Source: Clostridia bacterium | Lineage (GTDB): Bacteria; Bacillota; Clostridia; Lachnospirales; Lachnospiraceae | Direction: 5' to 3' | NCBI GenBank assembly: GCA_910575725.1 | Contig: CAJTFE010000027.1 | Span: 1 to 64,000 of the forward strand | Length of the DNA: 64,000 nt | Shown here: one piece after another, positions 37,731 through 45,985 of the stretch | Position numbering within the stretch: the stretch's first letter is position 1 | How the letters are laid out: every line of letters begins with the position of its first letter | Notes under the pieces: generated by a model | Database searches by the model: none | Told to the model about the DNA's origin: nothing | The model's input: only the letters and a program-made list of their open reading frames with translations | Made by a program: the position numbers and the translations under genes

Positions 37731-38317
37731 GGCTCTCCTCCTGTTAGTTCATCTAGATTTTTTCCGTAAGCGTCCATAAAATATTCCAGAAACAGATCTG
37801 CCTCTGGGATCTCCATCTGCCGGATGTGTATCAAGGTCTGCTCCTTTGCCTTGACGAATTCCAGATTGCCCGTCTGCTCCTCCTCCACACACTTGATGTA
37901 GGCAGACAGCTTGTCGGCTGCCTTTACCAGCTTCCACAGGTAGGAATCCTCCTCCTGCTTTTCAAAAATCTCCCGGTAAGAATCCTGCATTTTTTCCGGA
38001 AGCATCCCCAAAAGAGTTTCGGAGGCCCGGCGCTCTATGGCTTTGTAGGTATTGCGGATCTCCTTGTTGTAATATTTTACCGGAGTGGGCATATCCCCTG
38101 TAATGATCTCCGTGGCATCGTGATACAGCCCCAGCACCGCAGCCTTTCCCGTATCCAGCTTCTTTCCAAGGCTGCTGTTGCCTATGACTGCAAGGGCATG
38201 AGCGATCATGGAGACCTCCAGACTGTGTTCGCTTAAGTTTTCATTCCGTGAATTGCGCATCAAGGCCCAGCGGTCAATATATTTCATCCGGGACATCATG
38301 GCAAAAAAACTGTTCAT
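37727..38317 (-). CDS. HD-domain hydrolase, YfbR-like 5'-deoxynucleotidase
   Basis: The 196-residue protein has the HD metal-binding set of YfbR: SEHSLEVSMIAHAL, GLYHDATEIITGDMPTPVKY (the HD pair and the TGDxPTPVKY signature) and VKAADKLSAYIKCVEE with the final Asp. E. coli YfbR removes phosphate from deoxynucleoside 5'-monophosphates. I chose the ATG at 38317, which overlaps the upstream C39-like gene stop as ATGA and has GGGGGAAAAGG before it. It is followed, again by ATGA overlap, by the zinc-ribbon gene. Confidence 0.88.
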   Translation of the reverse strand: MNSFFAMMSRMKYIDRWALMRNSRNENLSEHSLEVSMIAHALAVIGNSSLGKKLDTGKAAVLGLYHDATEIITGDMPTPVKYYNKEIRNTYKAIERRASETLLGMLPEKMQDSYREIFEKQEEDSYLWKLVKAADKLSAYIKCVEEEQTGNLEFVKAKEQTLIHIRQMEIPEADLFLEYFMDAYGKNLDELTGGEP

Positions 38318-39033
38318 GCCTTTTCCCCCGCCCTTCTCCATCTCCGCTTCGGCCGAATCCGGCAGATATTGCTGGTAAGACAGGTACTGTATTTTTTCAC
38401 ATACTTCTGATACTCTGCCCAGGGGAGATAGTATTCTTTTCCCCAGGATGAGATCTGCAGATAACCGTCCATCATGCCGGTTACCACCACAAAGTGGGCC
38501 TTTGTTTCCGTGGCATACAGATATTCTCCGTTCTCCTTCCGGTAAAAGGGAACCCTGCGCCTGCCCCAGAACATGGGGAAATTGGGGCCTATGGCCAGAA
38601 TCACAGGGATATCCTGCCGCAGCATCTCCTCAATACGCGGAAGAATCTTTCCCGGCCGAAGACACCAGGCGGCTCTCAGATCAATGCGGTAATGCCGGAA
38701 ATAGCGGTTCATGGCCATCGGCAGGAAAAAACCCGGGACTCCGAAGCCGGGAATCACAGAAAGATATCTCCGCCGCATCTTTATCAGATAGCGCTCATAA
38801 CGGGGATAGGATAAAAAACCGTCCTCACGCAGCATCCCATAGAGCAGATCCGTCTCGCAGGAGGTCTGGTGAAGGCCCAGGTACAAAAGCACATCCGCCA
38901 TCCCCACCACACCGCAGCCGTATTTGCGCATCATGCGGCTGGCAGACCAGGTCTGGCTTCCCCCAAAGGAGCAATCATTTTGTGTCTTTATCGAAAAATA
39001 TGGATGCCTTAGGCAGTAACGCTTTGATTCCAT
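38314..39033 (-). CDS. C39-like (papain-fold) protein
   Basis: The 239-residue protein resembles peptidase C39-like proteins: KYGCGVVGMADVLLYLG carries the presumed Cys nucleophile where most have CGPTALxMVLxYLG, and KAHFVVVTGMMDGYLQISSWG carries the His followed by an Asp/Ser position. No signal peptide is visible, and the N-terminus is short and basic. I chose the ATG at 39033 behind GAGGAG; the longer frame starts inside the terminator of the preceding gene. Substrate is unknown, and the altered Cys motif (GVVGM for GPTAL) makes activity uncertain. Confidence 0.68.
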   Translation of the reverse strand: MESKRYCLRHPYFSIKTQNDCSFGGSQTWSASRMMRKYGCGVVGMADVLLYLGLHQTSCETDLLYGMLREDGFLSYPRYERYLIKMRRRYLSVIPGFGVPGFFLPMAMNRYFRHYRIDLRAAWCLRPGKILPRIEEMLRQDIPVILAIGPNFPMFWGRRRVPFYRKENGEYLYATETKAHFVVVTGMMDGYLQISSWGKEYYLPWAEYQKYVKKYSTCLTSNICRIRPKRRWRRAGEKA

Positions 39034-39086
39034 ACAATTTCTCCTCATAGCTTTTTTCATAAATGCCTGCTTTGTTAGTATACCAC

Positions 39087-39119
39087 AAAAAAAGGCAGAT
39101 GTCATCATACCCTGCCCTT
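39087..39119 (-). terminator. Terminator upstream of the C39-like gene
   Basis: On the minus strand GGCAG / CTGCC arms are followed by TTTTTTT. It closes the transcript of the FMN-binding protein gene and marks the C39-like gene as a new unit. Confidence 0.75.
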
Positions 39120-39189
39120 TGAAATAAGAATTTTTATGTTTTCAATACATCCCCTATCTCTATCCTGTATTCGGAGGTTTTACGCAGAA

Positions 39190-39233
39190 AATGTCTGATA
39201 TTACCAGACAAAAGTCCTCTAATATCAGACATT
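39190..39233 (-). other. Inverted repeat after the FMN-binding protein gene
   Basis: AATGTCTGATATTA and TAATATCAGACATT are perfectly complementary over 14 bp around a 16-base loop, 30 bp after the stop. There is no clear T-run. Confidence 0.5.
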
Positions 39234-39263
39234 CCATGTACGAACAGCTGCGGGCCGGATCAC

Positions 39264-39686
39264 TCACTCTGTCATTTCCGCTGCCTGGGCCTTTTCCACA
39301 ACCTCCTGAAATCCGGCCGCCACAGCCCCGGAAGTAATGGTCGCTCCGCTGACCGCATCCAGGTGGGTGCTCACCTCGTCAATATAGGCATCGGAAAGCT
39401 CGGCAAAGATTGTCTCATTATACTGGGCAATCGCCTTCTGGCCGATTGCCGGCGTCTCGGAATCTCCCTGGACGGCAAGACTCTCTATCCGCTCGTCCTC
39501 CACAGTCAGGGTCACAATCACCTCGCCGCCGTAGCCTTGATTCGAAGCCGTATACGTAACTTGGCCGCCTTTTCCGGACAGAGCTTTATAAATGGGATTG
39601 GATAACGCAGTAACAAGAACCATCAGAATGATAATCGCAATCAGAGAAAGAATTCCCCTCTTATTTGGTTCAGCCTGTATCGCCAT
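39264..39686 (-). CDS. Membrane-anchored FMN-binding domain protein
   Basis: The 140-residue protein has one N-terminal membrane helix (about 12-30) and then an FMN_bind domain of about 100 residues as found in RnfG, NqrC and related electron-transfer proteins. The motif HLDAVSGATITSGAV contains the SGAT/S site where FMN is attached through phosphate to Thr in RnfG/NqrC. It would face outside the membrane and carry electrons. It stands alone without Rnf genes, so its partner is unknown. TAAGGAGG precedes the ATG. Confidence 0.88.
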   Translation of the reverse strand: MAIQAEPNKRGILSLIAIIILMVLVTALSNPIYKALSGKGGQVTYTASNQGYGGEVIVTLTVEDERIESLAVQGDSETPAIGQKAIAQYNETIFAELSDAYIDEVSTHLDAVSGATITSGAVAAGFQEVVEKAQAAEMTE

Positions 39687-39752
39687 ACTATGCCTCCTTA
39701 GAAAAATATCTTTCGTTCTCTTCTAAATCAGCATACCCCGTTTTGATTCTTT

Positions 39753-41204
39753 TTAATCCGAAATCAATGTTCCCATATAATAAAAGCCTCTGCACTCGTT
39801 CAGGCGCACTTTGCGGATGCTTCCCATAAGGGCCGCGTCTCCGGGAAAATGTACCAGAAGATTATTGCTCATCCGTCCTGTCAAAAGAGAGGGATCGTGT
39901 TCGTTGACTTCCTCTATCAGCACTTCCTGGACCGTATCCGCAAAGCGGGCCGTCCGTGCTCTGGCATTTTCCTGCACCAGGGCCAGAAGCCGGTCAAACC
40001 GGGACTTCACCTCTGCCTCCGGTACCTGGTTCTCCATGGCCGCTGCCGGGGTTCCGGTACGCTTGGAGTAGATAAAGGTATAGGCGTTGTCATACTGCAC
40101 CCTTTGCACCACATCCAGAGTTTCCAGAAAATCCTCCTCTGTCTCCCCCGGAAATCCCACAATAATATCCGTCGTCAGGGAGATATCGGGAATCTCCCTG
40201 CGGATCCGCTCTGCCAGATCCAGATACTGCTCCTTGGTGTATCTGCGGTTCATGGCCTTTAAGATCCGGGTGCTTCCCGACTGGAGGGGCAGGTGGAGAT
40301 GGCGGCAGATCTTTTCTGAAGCCTTCATTACCTGAATCAATTCCTCCGACAAATCCTTAGGATGGGAAGTCATAAACCGAATCCGCCGGATGCCTTCTAT
40401 CTGCTCCACCCGGCGAAGAAGCTCTCCGAAGGAAATGGGAGTCTTCAGCGTTTTTCCGTAAGAGTTGACATTCTGCCCAAGAAGCATAACCTCGGAAACT
40501 CCATCCTGCGCCAGCATTTCTATCTCCTGCAGAATATCCTCCGGGCGGCGGCTCCGCTCCCGGCCCCTTACATAAGGAACAATACAGTAGCTGCAGAAAT
40601 TGTTGCAGCCGAACATAATATTCACCCCGGATTTAAATGGATACTTACGCTCAAGGGGCAGATCCTCCACAATCTCATCCGTGCCTTCCCAGATATCAAT
40701 TACCTGCCCTTGTCCTTCCAGTGTCCGGGCCAGAAGCTCTGCAAACTTGAAGATATTGTGCGTGCCGAAGATAAGATCCACGAACCGGTAGCTTTTTTTC
40801 AGCTTCTCCACCACCTTGGGCTCCTGCATCATGCAGCCGCAGAGAGCGATCCGCATATGAGGATTGGATTTTTTCTCGTGCTTTAAAAGGCCGAGATGTC
40901 CGTAGACCTTGAGGTTTGCATTTTCTCTTACCGTGCAGGTGTTGTAGATCACAAAGTCTGCATGCTCGTCAGAAGCCGGAAGGAAGCCTGCCTGCTCCAG
41001 GATTCCGGTAAGCTTTTCCGAATCGCGGGCATTCATCTGGCATCCGAAGGTGGTGACGCAAAACGTGAAGGGGCGTCCCCTCTGCTTTGTCTCTTTTTCC
41101 ACCAGCTTCCGGCATTTCGCCATATAATAGTATTGCCTGGCCGGCTCCTCTATGGGCGGTTCTGCATGAATGTCTATTTTATCTAAATCAATTTCCTGAT
41201 ACAT
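39753..41204 (-). CDS. miaB: tRNA-2-methylthio-N6-isopentenyladenosine synthase
   Basis: The 483-residue radical-SAM methylthiotransferase has the three expected parts: an N-terminal UPF0004 domain with FCVTTFGCQMNARDSEKL and two further cluster Cys (YNTCTVREN, LCGCMMQ), the radical-SAM core with CNNFCSYCIVPYVRGRERSR, and a C-terminal TRAM domain. It adds a methylthio group to A37 of tRNAs reading codons that start with U. The N-terminal 40-residue extension is common in clostridial MiaB. AAAGGAG precedes the start. Confidence 0.96.
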   Translation of the reverse strand: MYQEIDLDKIDIHAEPPIEEPARQYYYMAKCRKLVEKETKQRGRPFTFCVTTFGCQMNARDSEKLTGILEQAGFLPASDEHADFVIYNTCTVRENANLKVYGHLGLLKHEKKSNPHMRIALCGCMMQEPKVVEKLKKSYRFVDLIFGTHNIFKFAELLARTLEGQGQVIDIWEGTDEIVEDLPLERKYPFKSGVNIMFGCNNFCSYCIVPYVRGRERSRRPEDILQEIEMLAQDGVSEVMLLGQNVNSYGKTLKTPISFGELLRRVEQIEGIRRIRFMTSHPKDLSEELIQVMKASEKICRHLHLPLQSGSTRILKAMNRRYTKEQYLDLAERIRREIPDISLTTDIIVGFPGETEEDFLETLDVVQRVQYDNAYTFIYSKRTGTPAAAMENQVPEAEVKSRFDRLLALVQENARARTARFADTVQEVLIEEVNEHDPSLLTGRMSNNLLVHFPGDAALMGSIRKVRLNECRGFYYMGTLISD

Positions 41205-41236
41205 TTTTCATCTGCTCCTTTTGTCTCTCGGGCCGG

Positions 41237-42412
41237 TTACCGCGGCTGCGGCCGTTTGCTTTCAACAAAGGTTTTTCCGCCGTCTTCCGTAACATAAATC
41301 TTTTTCCGGTATTGGTTACTGCTGTGATCGGTGTAAATTCCCGCAATGGTTCCGTGGTTTTCATCCTGAAAGGTGATTTCCGCCGCCCCATACATGGAAC
41401 CGTCAAAGGGATCTGCATTCACCAGCTCCCAGGTCTTTTTCCCGTCTGTGCTTTTGATGAGAACATAAAAGCAATCTCCCATGACATAGTCTGTATTGAT
41501 AAGACGATAGCAGGCGTTTCCGTCCTCCAGAACGAATTCTGCCGAAGCTTCCGGTTCAAATTCACCATCATAAGTCTGTATCCATTTTTCCATAGCCTCC
41601 TGCCAGGCCTCTTCTTCTGTCAAAGCCTCCTGCCTGGCTTCCTCTTCCTCCAAAGCCCTCTTCCGGATCTCATATTCGGCAACAGGCTCCTCCTTTGGCT
41701 TTTCCGGCTTTGGTTCATCAGGAAACAGCTTGTCAAATTCTGTCTCCATCAAATCCATTAATTCTTCCTTAAGTCCGGACGTTGTATTCAAAATCCAGGC
41801 ACCGGAAAAATCTACCCAGAATGCTTTTCCTTTTATCCGCACTTCGAATTGTGAAAAAACATCCCTGAAAGAAGTCGTGACATCAGCCTGGTGATAATTC
41901 CAGAAATACCGCGGCTCCTTCCTGACATACTCTGCCCATTCTTTCATTTCGTCCGCACAGGCAGAAAGATCTTCCCATGAACTGCAGGAAAGGCTCAGAT
42001 ATACCGGTTCTTCCAGCCGGTAAGTCTGTGCTTCTTCTAATGTATATACTTCTTTGTTACGGTTTACAAAGTAAACCTCCCGCTTCTTCGTCCTCCAGAA
42101 AGTCAGCGCATCCCGTTTCATCATCTGCTCTATAAAATTATTCTCTAAAGGGCTTTTCTTATCCACCTGAAACCATACAGCTTCCGGTTCCTCACGCAGG
42201 CTGTATGCGCAGTAAATGTATTTATCCTCTTCGTCTTTTGCAAACTCTGTGCTTTCTCCGAAATAAGCCTTCATCTCCGCATCCAGCCGCTCCCCGCCCG
42301 AAAGAAAACCGGATAGGAAAAAGAAGCCGAGAAGAACCGCCGATGCCAGGCTGAGTACCGTCAAAGTCCAAAACAATTTCCTTTCATTCATGCCTTCTGC
42401 CTGCTTCCCCAT
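41237..42412 (-). CDS. Membrane-anchored protein with Asp-box-like C-terminus, function unknown
   Basis: The 391-residue protein has a short cytoplasmic tail, one membrane helix (about 13-35), an outside region with aromatic strands, a charged helical stretch (about 228-275, rich in Glu, Ala and Arg) and a C-terminal domain with two Asp-box-like motifs, STDGKKTW and TEDGGKTF, of the kind found at turns of beta-propellers. One propeller is not complete, so the domain may be a small sandwich. I do not recognise the family. The ATG at 42412 lacks a strong ribosome binding site; an ATG seven codons later is an alternative. It follows scpB by 18 bp. Confidence 0.65.
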   Translation of the reverse strand: MGKQAEGMNERKLFWTLTVLSLASAVLLGFFFLSGFLSGGERLDAEMKAYFGESTEFAKDEEDKYIYCAYSLREEPEAVWFQVDKKSPLENNFIEQMMKRDALTFWRTKKREVYFVNRNKEVYTLEEAQTYRLEEPVYLSLSCSSWEDLSACADEMKEWAEYVRKEPRYFWNYHQADVTTSFRDVFSQFEVRIKGKAFWVDFSGAWILNTTSGLKEELMDLMETEFDKLFPDEPKPEKPKEEPVAEYEIRKRALEEEEARQEALTEEEAWQEAMEKWIQTYDGEFEPEASAEFVLEDGNACYRLINTDYVMGDCFYVLIKSTDGKKTWELVNADPFDGSMYGAAEITFQDENHGTIAGIYTDHSSNQYRKKIYVTEDGGKTFVESKRPQPR

Positions 42413-42430
42413 TCATTTCAACCATATAAA

Positions 42431-43003
42431 TTATTTTTTATGAATCTTCTGCTGAATTTCCTCCTCGGCTTCCTCTTTGAAGTCCTCTATCTGCTCCGGC
42501 GACATCCTGGGCAGATCCTCCGTGGAAGAAACCCCGAAACTCCGCAGGAAATCCTCGGTGGTACCGAATAAAAGAGGACGGCCCGGGGCGTCCAGACGGC
42601 CCACCTCCTCAATCAGTCCGTATTCTACCAGCTTATTTACTGCGTGATCGCATTTTACTCCCCGGATCTTCTCAATCTCCAGCCTGGTTACCGGCTGTTT
42701 GTAGGCCACGATGGAGAGCGTCTCCAAAAGTACCTCTGTGAGGGCGTATTTTTTCGGCTGTTTTGCAATGCGGATCAGATAATCGTAGTATTCTGTTTTG
42801 GTACAGAGCTGGCAGGCGTTTTCCAGCTCCAGAATACGGATTCCCCGATCCTCTTCTTCATAGCGTTGTTTCATTTCCTTTAGAAGATCCTGTATTTTTT
42901 CAGCCTCCACCTCCAGGGCTGCCGCCAATTGAGTGATTTCTACAGAATCCCCCATTGTAAACAGGATGGCCTCGATAGCTGCTGTCAGTCTCTGATTTTC
43001 CAC
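42431..43003 (-). CDS. scpB: Segregation and condensation protein B
   Basis: The 190-residue protein has the two winged-helix domains of ScpB: AIEAILFTMGDSVEITQLAAAL at the N-terminus and EVLLETLSIVAYKQPVTRLEIEKIRGVKCDHAVNKLVEYGLIEEVGR in the second. It starts with GTG behind AGAGGAG. With ScpA and SMC it forms the bacterial condensin. It lies 35 bp after scpA, the usual order. Confidence 0.95.
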   Translation of the reverse strand: MENQRLTAAIEAILFTMGDSVEITQLAAALEVEAEKIQDLLKEMKQRYEEEDRGIRILELENACQLCTKTEYYDYLIRIAKQPKKYALTEVLLETLSIVAYKQPVTRLEIEKIRGVKCDHAVNKLVEYGLIEEVGRLDAPGRPLLFGTTEDFLRSFGVSSTEDLPRMSPEQIEDFKEEAEEEIQQKIHKK

Positions 43004-43037
43004 AATATACTACTCCTCTTTTTCCCTTTTTCAAAAT

Positions 43038-43838
43038 TCAGCCCAAAGAAGATGCCGATACCTGCATCGGGGCTTCCTCCCCGAAAGCAGGCTCCTTTGC
43101 CTCAATCAGAATCTCGCCAAAGGTCTCTTCCTGCTGGACGGCGACCTTTCCTGTCTTCATCAGCTCCAATACGGCCAGAAAGGTTACAATCACGTGAATC
43201 TTGCTCTTCTTTGCTTCCTGTTCTAAAAGATTCCGGAAGCTGAAGCGCCTGTGCTTTTGGATATAAACTTCCACAAAAGACATCTTCTCCTCCAGGCTGA
43301 CCTCTTCTTTCTCGATATCCCCAAACTTGCTGCGCACTGGGTCAATCTTGTCCTCCTGCCTGCGCAGGATGGACTTAAAAATCTCGTTGAGCCTCTGAAG
43401 GGTCAGATCGCCCACCAGCTTCTCTAGATCCACGGGCTCTATATAGGAGGCCACCTCATCGGGAATGGAAGCTTCCTTATAAAGAACCTTGGCCGCCAGG
43501 CTTTGGCGGTCTTTCAACTCCAGGGCCATGTATTTGTACATCTTGTACTCTAAGAGACGCTCCACCAGCTCGGCTCTGGGGTCGATTTCCTCCCCTTCCT
43601 CATCCACCTCTGCCGGAAGGAGAAGCTTGGCCTTGATCTCAAGAAGCGTAGCGGCCATAACCAGGAATTCACTCATGGTATTCAGATCCCTTGTCTCCAT
43701 GGCGCGGATGTATTCCATATACTGCTCGGTGATCATAACGATGGGAATGTCATAAATATCAATTTTATTGCTCTCTATCAGATGCAGAAGAAGATCCAGA
43801 GGACCTTCAAATATCGGTAATTTTACGGGGATGCCCAT
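43038..43838 (-). CDS. scpA: Segregation and condensation protein A
   Basis: The 266-residue kleisin joins the SMC head domains. The N-terminus PVKLPIFEGPLDLLLHLIESNKIDIYDIPIVMIT is the family hallmark, and the C-terminal winged helix (KIHVIVTFLAVLELMKTGKVAVQQEETFGEILI) binds the other SMC head. I chose the ATG at 43838 behind AATAGGAG; a longer frame exists, but its first 24 codons translate the upstream family A hairpin, so it is not a real extension. scpB follows. Confidence 0.95.
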   Translation of the reverse strand: MGIPVKLPIFEGPLDLLLHLIESNKIDIYDIPIVMITEQYMEYIRAMETRDLNTMSEFLVMAATLLEIKAKLLLPAEVDEEGEEIDPRAELVERLLEYKMYKYMALELKDRQSLAAKVLYKEASIPDEVASYIEPVDLEKLVGDLTLQRLNEIFKSILRRQEDKIDPVRSKFGDIEKEEVSLEEKMSFVEVYIQKHRRFSFRNLLEQEAKKSKIHVIVTFLAVLELMKTGKVAVQQEETFGEILIEAKEPAFGEEAPMQVSASSLG

Positions 43839-43849
43839 AATGATATCTC

Positions 43850-43918
43850 CTATTCCAGTTCCGTAATATCCCTCAAAGAACACGGATATGAAATCAATCT
43901 CCAGCCGCAAAACGCATA
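43850..43918 (-). repeat. Family A element upstream of scpA, 3' half only
   Basis: Only the returning half is intact: GCGGCTGGAGATTGATTTCA, TTCTTTGAGGGATATTACGG and ACTGGAATAGGAG, ending at the scpA ribosome binding site. The 5' arm is missing, replaced by the end of the preceding gene region. Confidence 0.8.
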
Positions 43919-43935
43919 TGCCTCTTATCCAGCAC

Positions 43936-44745
43936 TTACGCTTCTTTTGGATGCAGATGAATCACTGACAGCTCCGCCGGATTGAAAATCCGGATGTTGA
44001 CAGTATGAGTGCCAAGTCCGCGGCTGACGACCAAATCCTTTCCGTCCTTCTCAAAATGACCCGCATCATATTTGGGAAATAATCTGGCCTGGGGCGAAAT
44101 CAATCCGCCAATCCCAGGAATCCGGATAATTCCCCCGTGAAGATGCCCTGAGACGGTCAGATCCGCTCCCCAGCCGGCATAGCTGTCAAAATACACCGGA
44201 TTGTGAGCCAGAAGAATATTGTAGCATTCCTCCTCCGGCTTTCCAAATACTTTTGTCAGCTCCTCCGGACAAAAGGGGATATGATTCCTCTTCTCATAAT
44301 ATTTCCAATCCAGCTCAAAGCCGTATATCCGCATTTTAAGCCCCTTTTTCTCAAAGGGTATGCTTTTGTTTTCCAAAAGAATCACGCCGCAGTCCCGAAG
44401 TCCTTTTGTGTACTCCTGGTACATGGTTCCGTAAATTTCCGGACGAAGCCTCATACGGTACTCATGGTTGCCGTTTCCGTAAAAAACAGGCAGCTTCTTC
44501 TCCCTAAGCCGCCGAAACAGCTCCAACGCCGGAGCGAAAGACTCCTCGCTGCGGGCTATCAGCATGTCGCCGGCTACGAGAACCGCGTCTGGTTTTTGTG
44601 CCTCCACAGCCCTCAAAAGCAATTCGTTCCCAGGGCCGTAGACATGATTATGCATATCAGACATAAGAAGAAAGGTCAGATCCCCGCTGCCCCTCAAAAG
44701 CTTTTCCGTATTCAAATGATAATGAAATTGTTTAAATTCAGACAT
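43936..44745 (-). CDS. Metallophosphoesterase
   Basis: The 269-residue protein has the calcineurin-like core: LLMSDMHNHVYG (DxH), VLVAGDMLI (GD), VFYGNGNHEYR (GNHE), LLAHNPVYF and VSGHLHGG (GHxH). There is no signal peptide, and membrane helices are absent, unlike YkuE-type relatives that also act near the envelope. Substrate is unknown. It lies between scpA and a lipoprotein gene and is preceded by a family C palindrome; the start lacks a strong ribosome binding site. Confidence 0.88.
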   Translation of the reverse strand: MSEFKQFHYHLNTEKLLRGSGDLTFLLMSDMHNHVYGPGNELLLRAVEAQKPDAVLVAGDMLIARSEESFAPALELFRRLREKKLPVFYGNGNHEYRMRLRPEIYGTMYQEYTKGLRDCGVILLENKSIPFEKKGLKMRIYGFELDWKYYEKRNHIPFCPEELTKVFGKPEEECYNILLAHNPVYFDSYAGWGADLTVSGHLHGGIIRIPGIGGLISPQARLFPKYDAGHFEKDGKDLVVSRGLGTHTVNIRIFNPAELSVIHLHPKEA

Positions 44746-44807
44746 GGGGATAGAATATCATAAAACTTTAGAAAAAGCAATTTCTTTGTTACCCCCGATC
44801 CGCCCAA

Positions 44808-45001
44808 TAACAATTCAGACAGTCAGAGGCAGAGCGGCCAGACCGGGTTTTCCATATCTGTGTTCGGACGGTTCACGTACATGTGTCTGCTCTTGTCGGA
44901 CTTTTCGTCCGCCAATATCAGACGCATGTGCGTGAACAGCCGGACACCTGATATTGGAAAACCCGGTCTGGCCGCTCTGCCTCTGACTGTCTGAATTGTT
45001 A
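44808..45001. repeat. Family C palindrome at the 3' end of the lipoprotein gene
   Basis: Outer arms are perfect over about 48 bp (TAACAATTCAGACAGTCAG and its complement, then AGGCAGAGCGGCCAGACCGG and its complement). The core GTGTTCGGACGGTTCACG..CGTGAACAGCCGGACACC is the family C core in the reverse orientation relative to 26738-26949. The lipoprotein reading frame runs into it. Confidence 0.9.
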
Positions 45002-45962
45002 AAACACCCCTGCATTTCCATGGAGCGCAAGCCTTAGAATGCCGCACAGAAAAAGATGCAGCGGATAAGCAGGCTGCACAGGCCGAACCCGAAAAGAAGC
45101 CGTCTTTTGTCTCCTGGTTTAAGATTCCATAACAGCCAAGCGGCCTTTTTGTCTCCCCATCCCATTCATAGCCCCCCGGCCACCAGTTTAAAAATTCTTC
45201 TGGCAAATCGGTAAGTGATTTTTCCGGCAGATATAAGACAAATTCCGTTCCGGAATCCAGCCCCAAGGGCTTCGCCCCAACATACAAAATCTCATCCTTG
45301 ATTTCTTCAAATCCTTCCTCCGGCTGAAAGGCCAGCTCTTCTAATGTCATGGAAACGGTGTCTTCGTCTATCCTCTCGAAGCTTCCAAACTTCCCCTGAA
45401 ACTCACAATAATAATGCTTTCCATGGGGATATCCCTCCCCGCTGTCTCCCATATCGGAATCATTATAGCCTCCCGTAAAGGCTCCGTCCCCCTCCAGGGT
45501 CAGAAAGGTTCCCCAGGCTCCCGCTCCGCTGGAAAAAACAAAATCACAGGGAAAAACGCCGGGAAGCGCTTCTTCCTCTTCTTCACTCAATTCCTCTGCC
45601 TGTCCCAATAATTTCTCCACGGCTTCTTTATCTTTTGCATAAAACCAAAAATACTCATCCTCTACAAACACCTGGATTCTTCCGTCTCCAAAATCATATG
45701 TGTAAGGATTCCCCACGCACCCAAAATTGGACTGGCCGTTTTCTGCCGGAGTTTCACCCGCCTCAGCGCTGGACTGGATCTTTCCCTCCACACATCCTGC
45801 ATCCCCCATAGGGCCGGTTTCTTCCGTTCCGTAATACAGAATATCATTAACCATCAAGATCCGATCTTCCGGCTCCGCCTTCCTGGCTTTTGAGGAACAG
45901 CCGGCCGCTGCCAGAAGCAAAACCAAAGCTCCTGCCATCCCTGTTCGATACCATTTTTTCAT
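44823..45962 (-). CDS. Lipoprotein of unknown function, C-terminus running into a palindrome
   Basis: The frame of about 379 residues starts with a lipoprotein signal (MKKWYRTGMAGALVLLLAAAGC, acylated Cys near residue 22). The mature part is acidic, with strand-rich segments such as VEDEYFWFYAKDKEAVEKLLG and GAGAWGTFLTLEGDGAFTGGYNDSD and a likely natural end near WWPGGYEWDGETKRPLGCYG. The last 80 or so residues have an odd composition (SACAACLSAASFSVRHSKAC), and the final 55 translate the family C palindrome, so they are probably not original. I chose the ATG at 45962, six bases after GGAGG. The mature function is not recognised. Confidence 0.65.
   Translation of the reverse strand: MKKWYRTGMAGALVLLLAAAGCSSKARKAEPEDRILMVNDILYYGTEETGPMGDAGCVEGKIQSSAEAGETPAENGQSNFGCVGNPYTYDFGDGRIQVFVEDEYFWFYAKDKEAVEKLLGQAEELSEEEEEALPGVFPCDFVFSSGAGAWGTFLTLEGDGAFTGGYNDSDMGDSGEGYPHGKHYYCEFQGKFGSFERIDEDTVSMTLEELAFQPEEGFEEIKDEILYVGAKPLGLDSGTEFVLYLPEKSLTDLPEEFLNWWPGGYEWDGETKRPLGCYGILNQETKDGFFSGSACAACLSAASFSVRHSKACAPWKCRGVLTIQTVRGRAARPGFPISGVRLFTHMRLILADEKSDKSRHMYVNRPNTDMENPVWPLCL
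45034..45165 (-). CDS. Possible 43-residue membrane protein overlapping the lipoprotein frame
   Basis: In a different frame inside the lipoprotein 3' end, an ATG at 45163-45165 with GGGGGG seven bases upstream opens a frame reading MGWGDKKAAWLLWNLKPGDK and then RRLLFGFGLCSLLIRCIFFC, ending AAF. That is a charged head and one clean hydrophobic helix, in contrast to the implausible zero-frame tail. It may be a small membrane protein, a gene remnant, or chance. Confidence 0.3.
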   Translation of the reverse strand: MGWGDKKAAWLLWNLKPGDKRRLLFGFGLCSLLIRCIFFCAAF

Positions 45963-45985
45963 ATCCATCCTCCCGTTTTCTTACA

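Noticed and set aside
39190-39233. The 14-bp inverted repeat as an intrinsic terminator
   Set aside because: There is no T-run after either arm; a proper terminator lies 70 bp further on at 39087-39119.
23894-45001. Family C palindromes as insertion sequences or CRISPR repeats
   Set aside because: They encode no transposase, are not in arrays with spacers, and their arms differ between copies.
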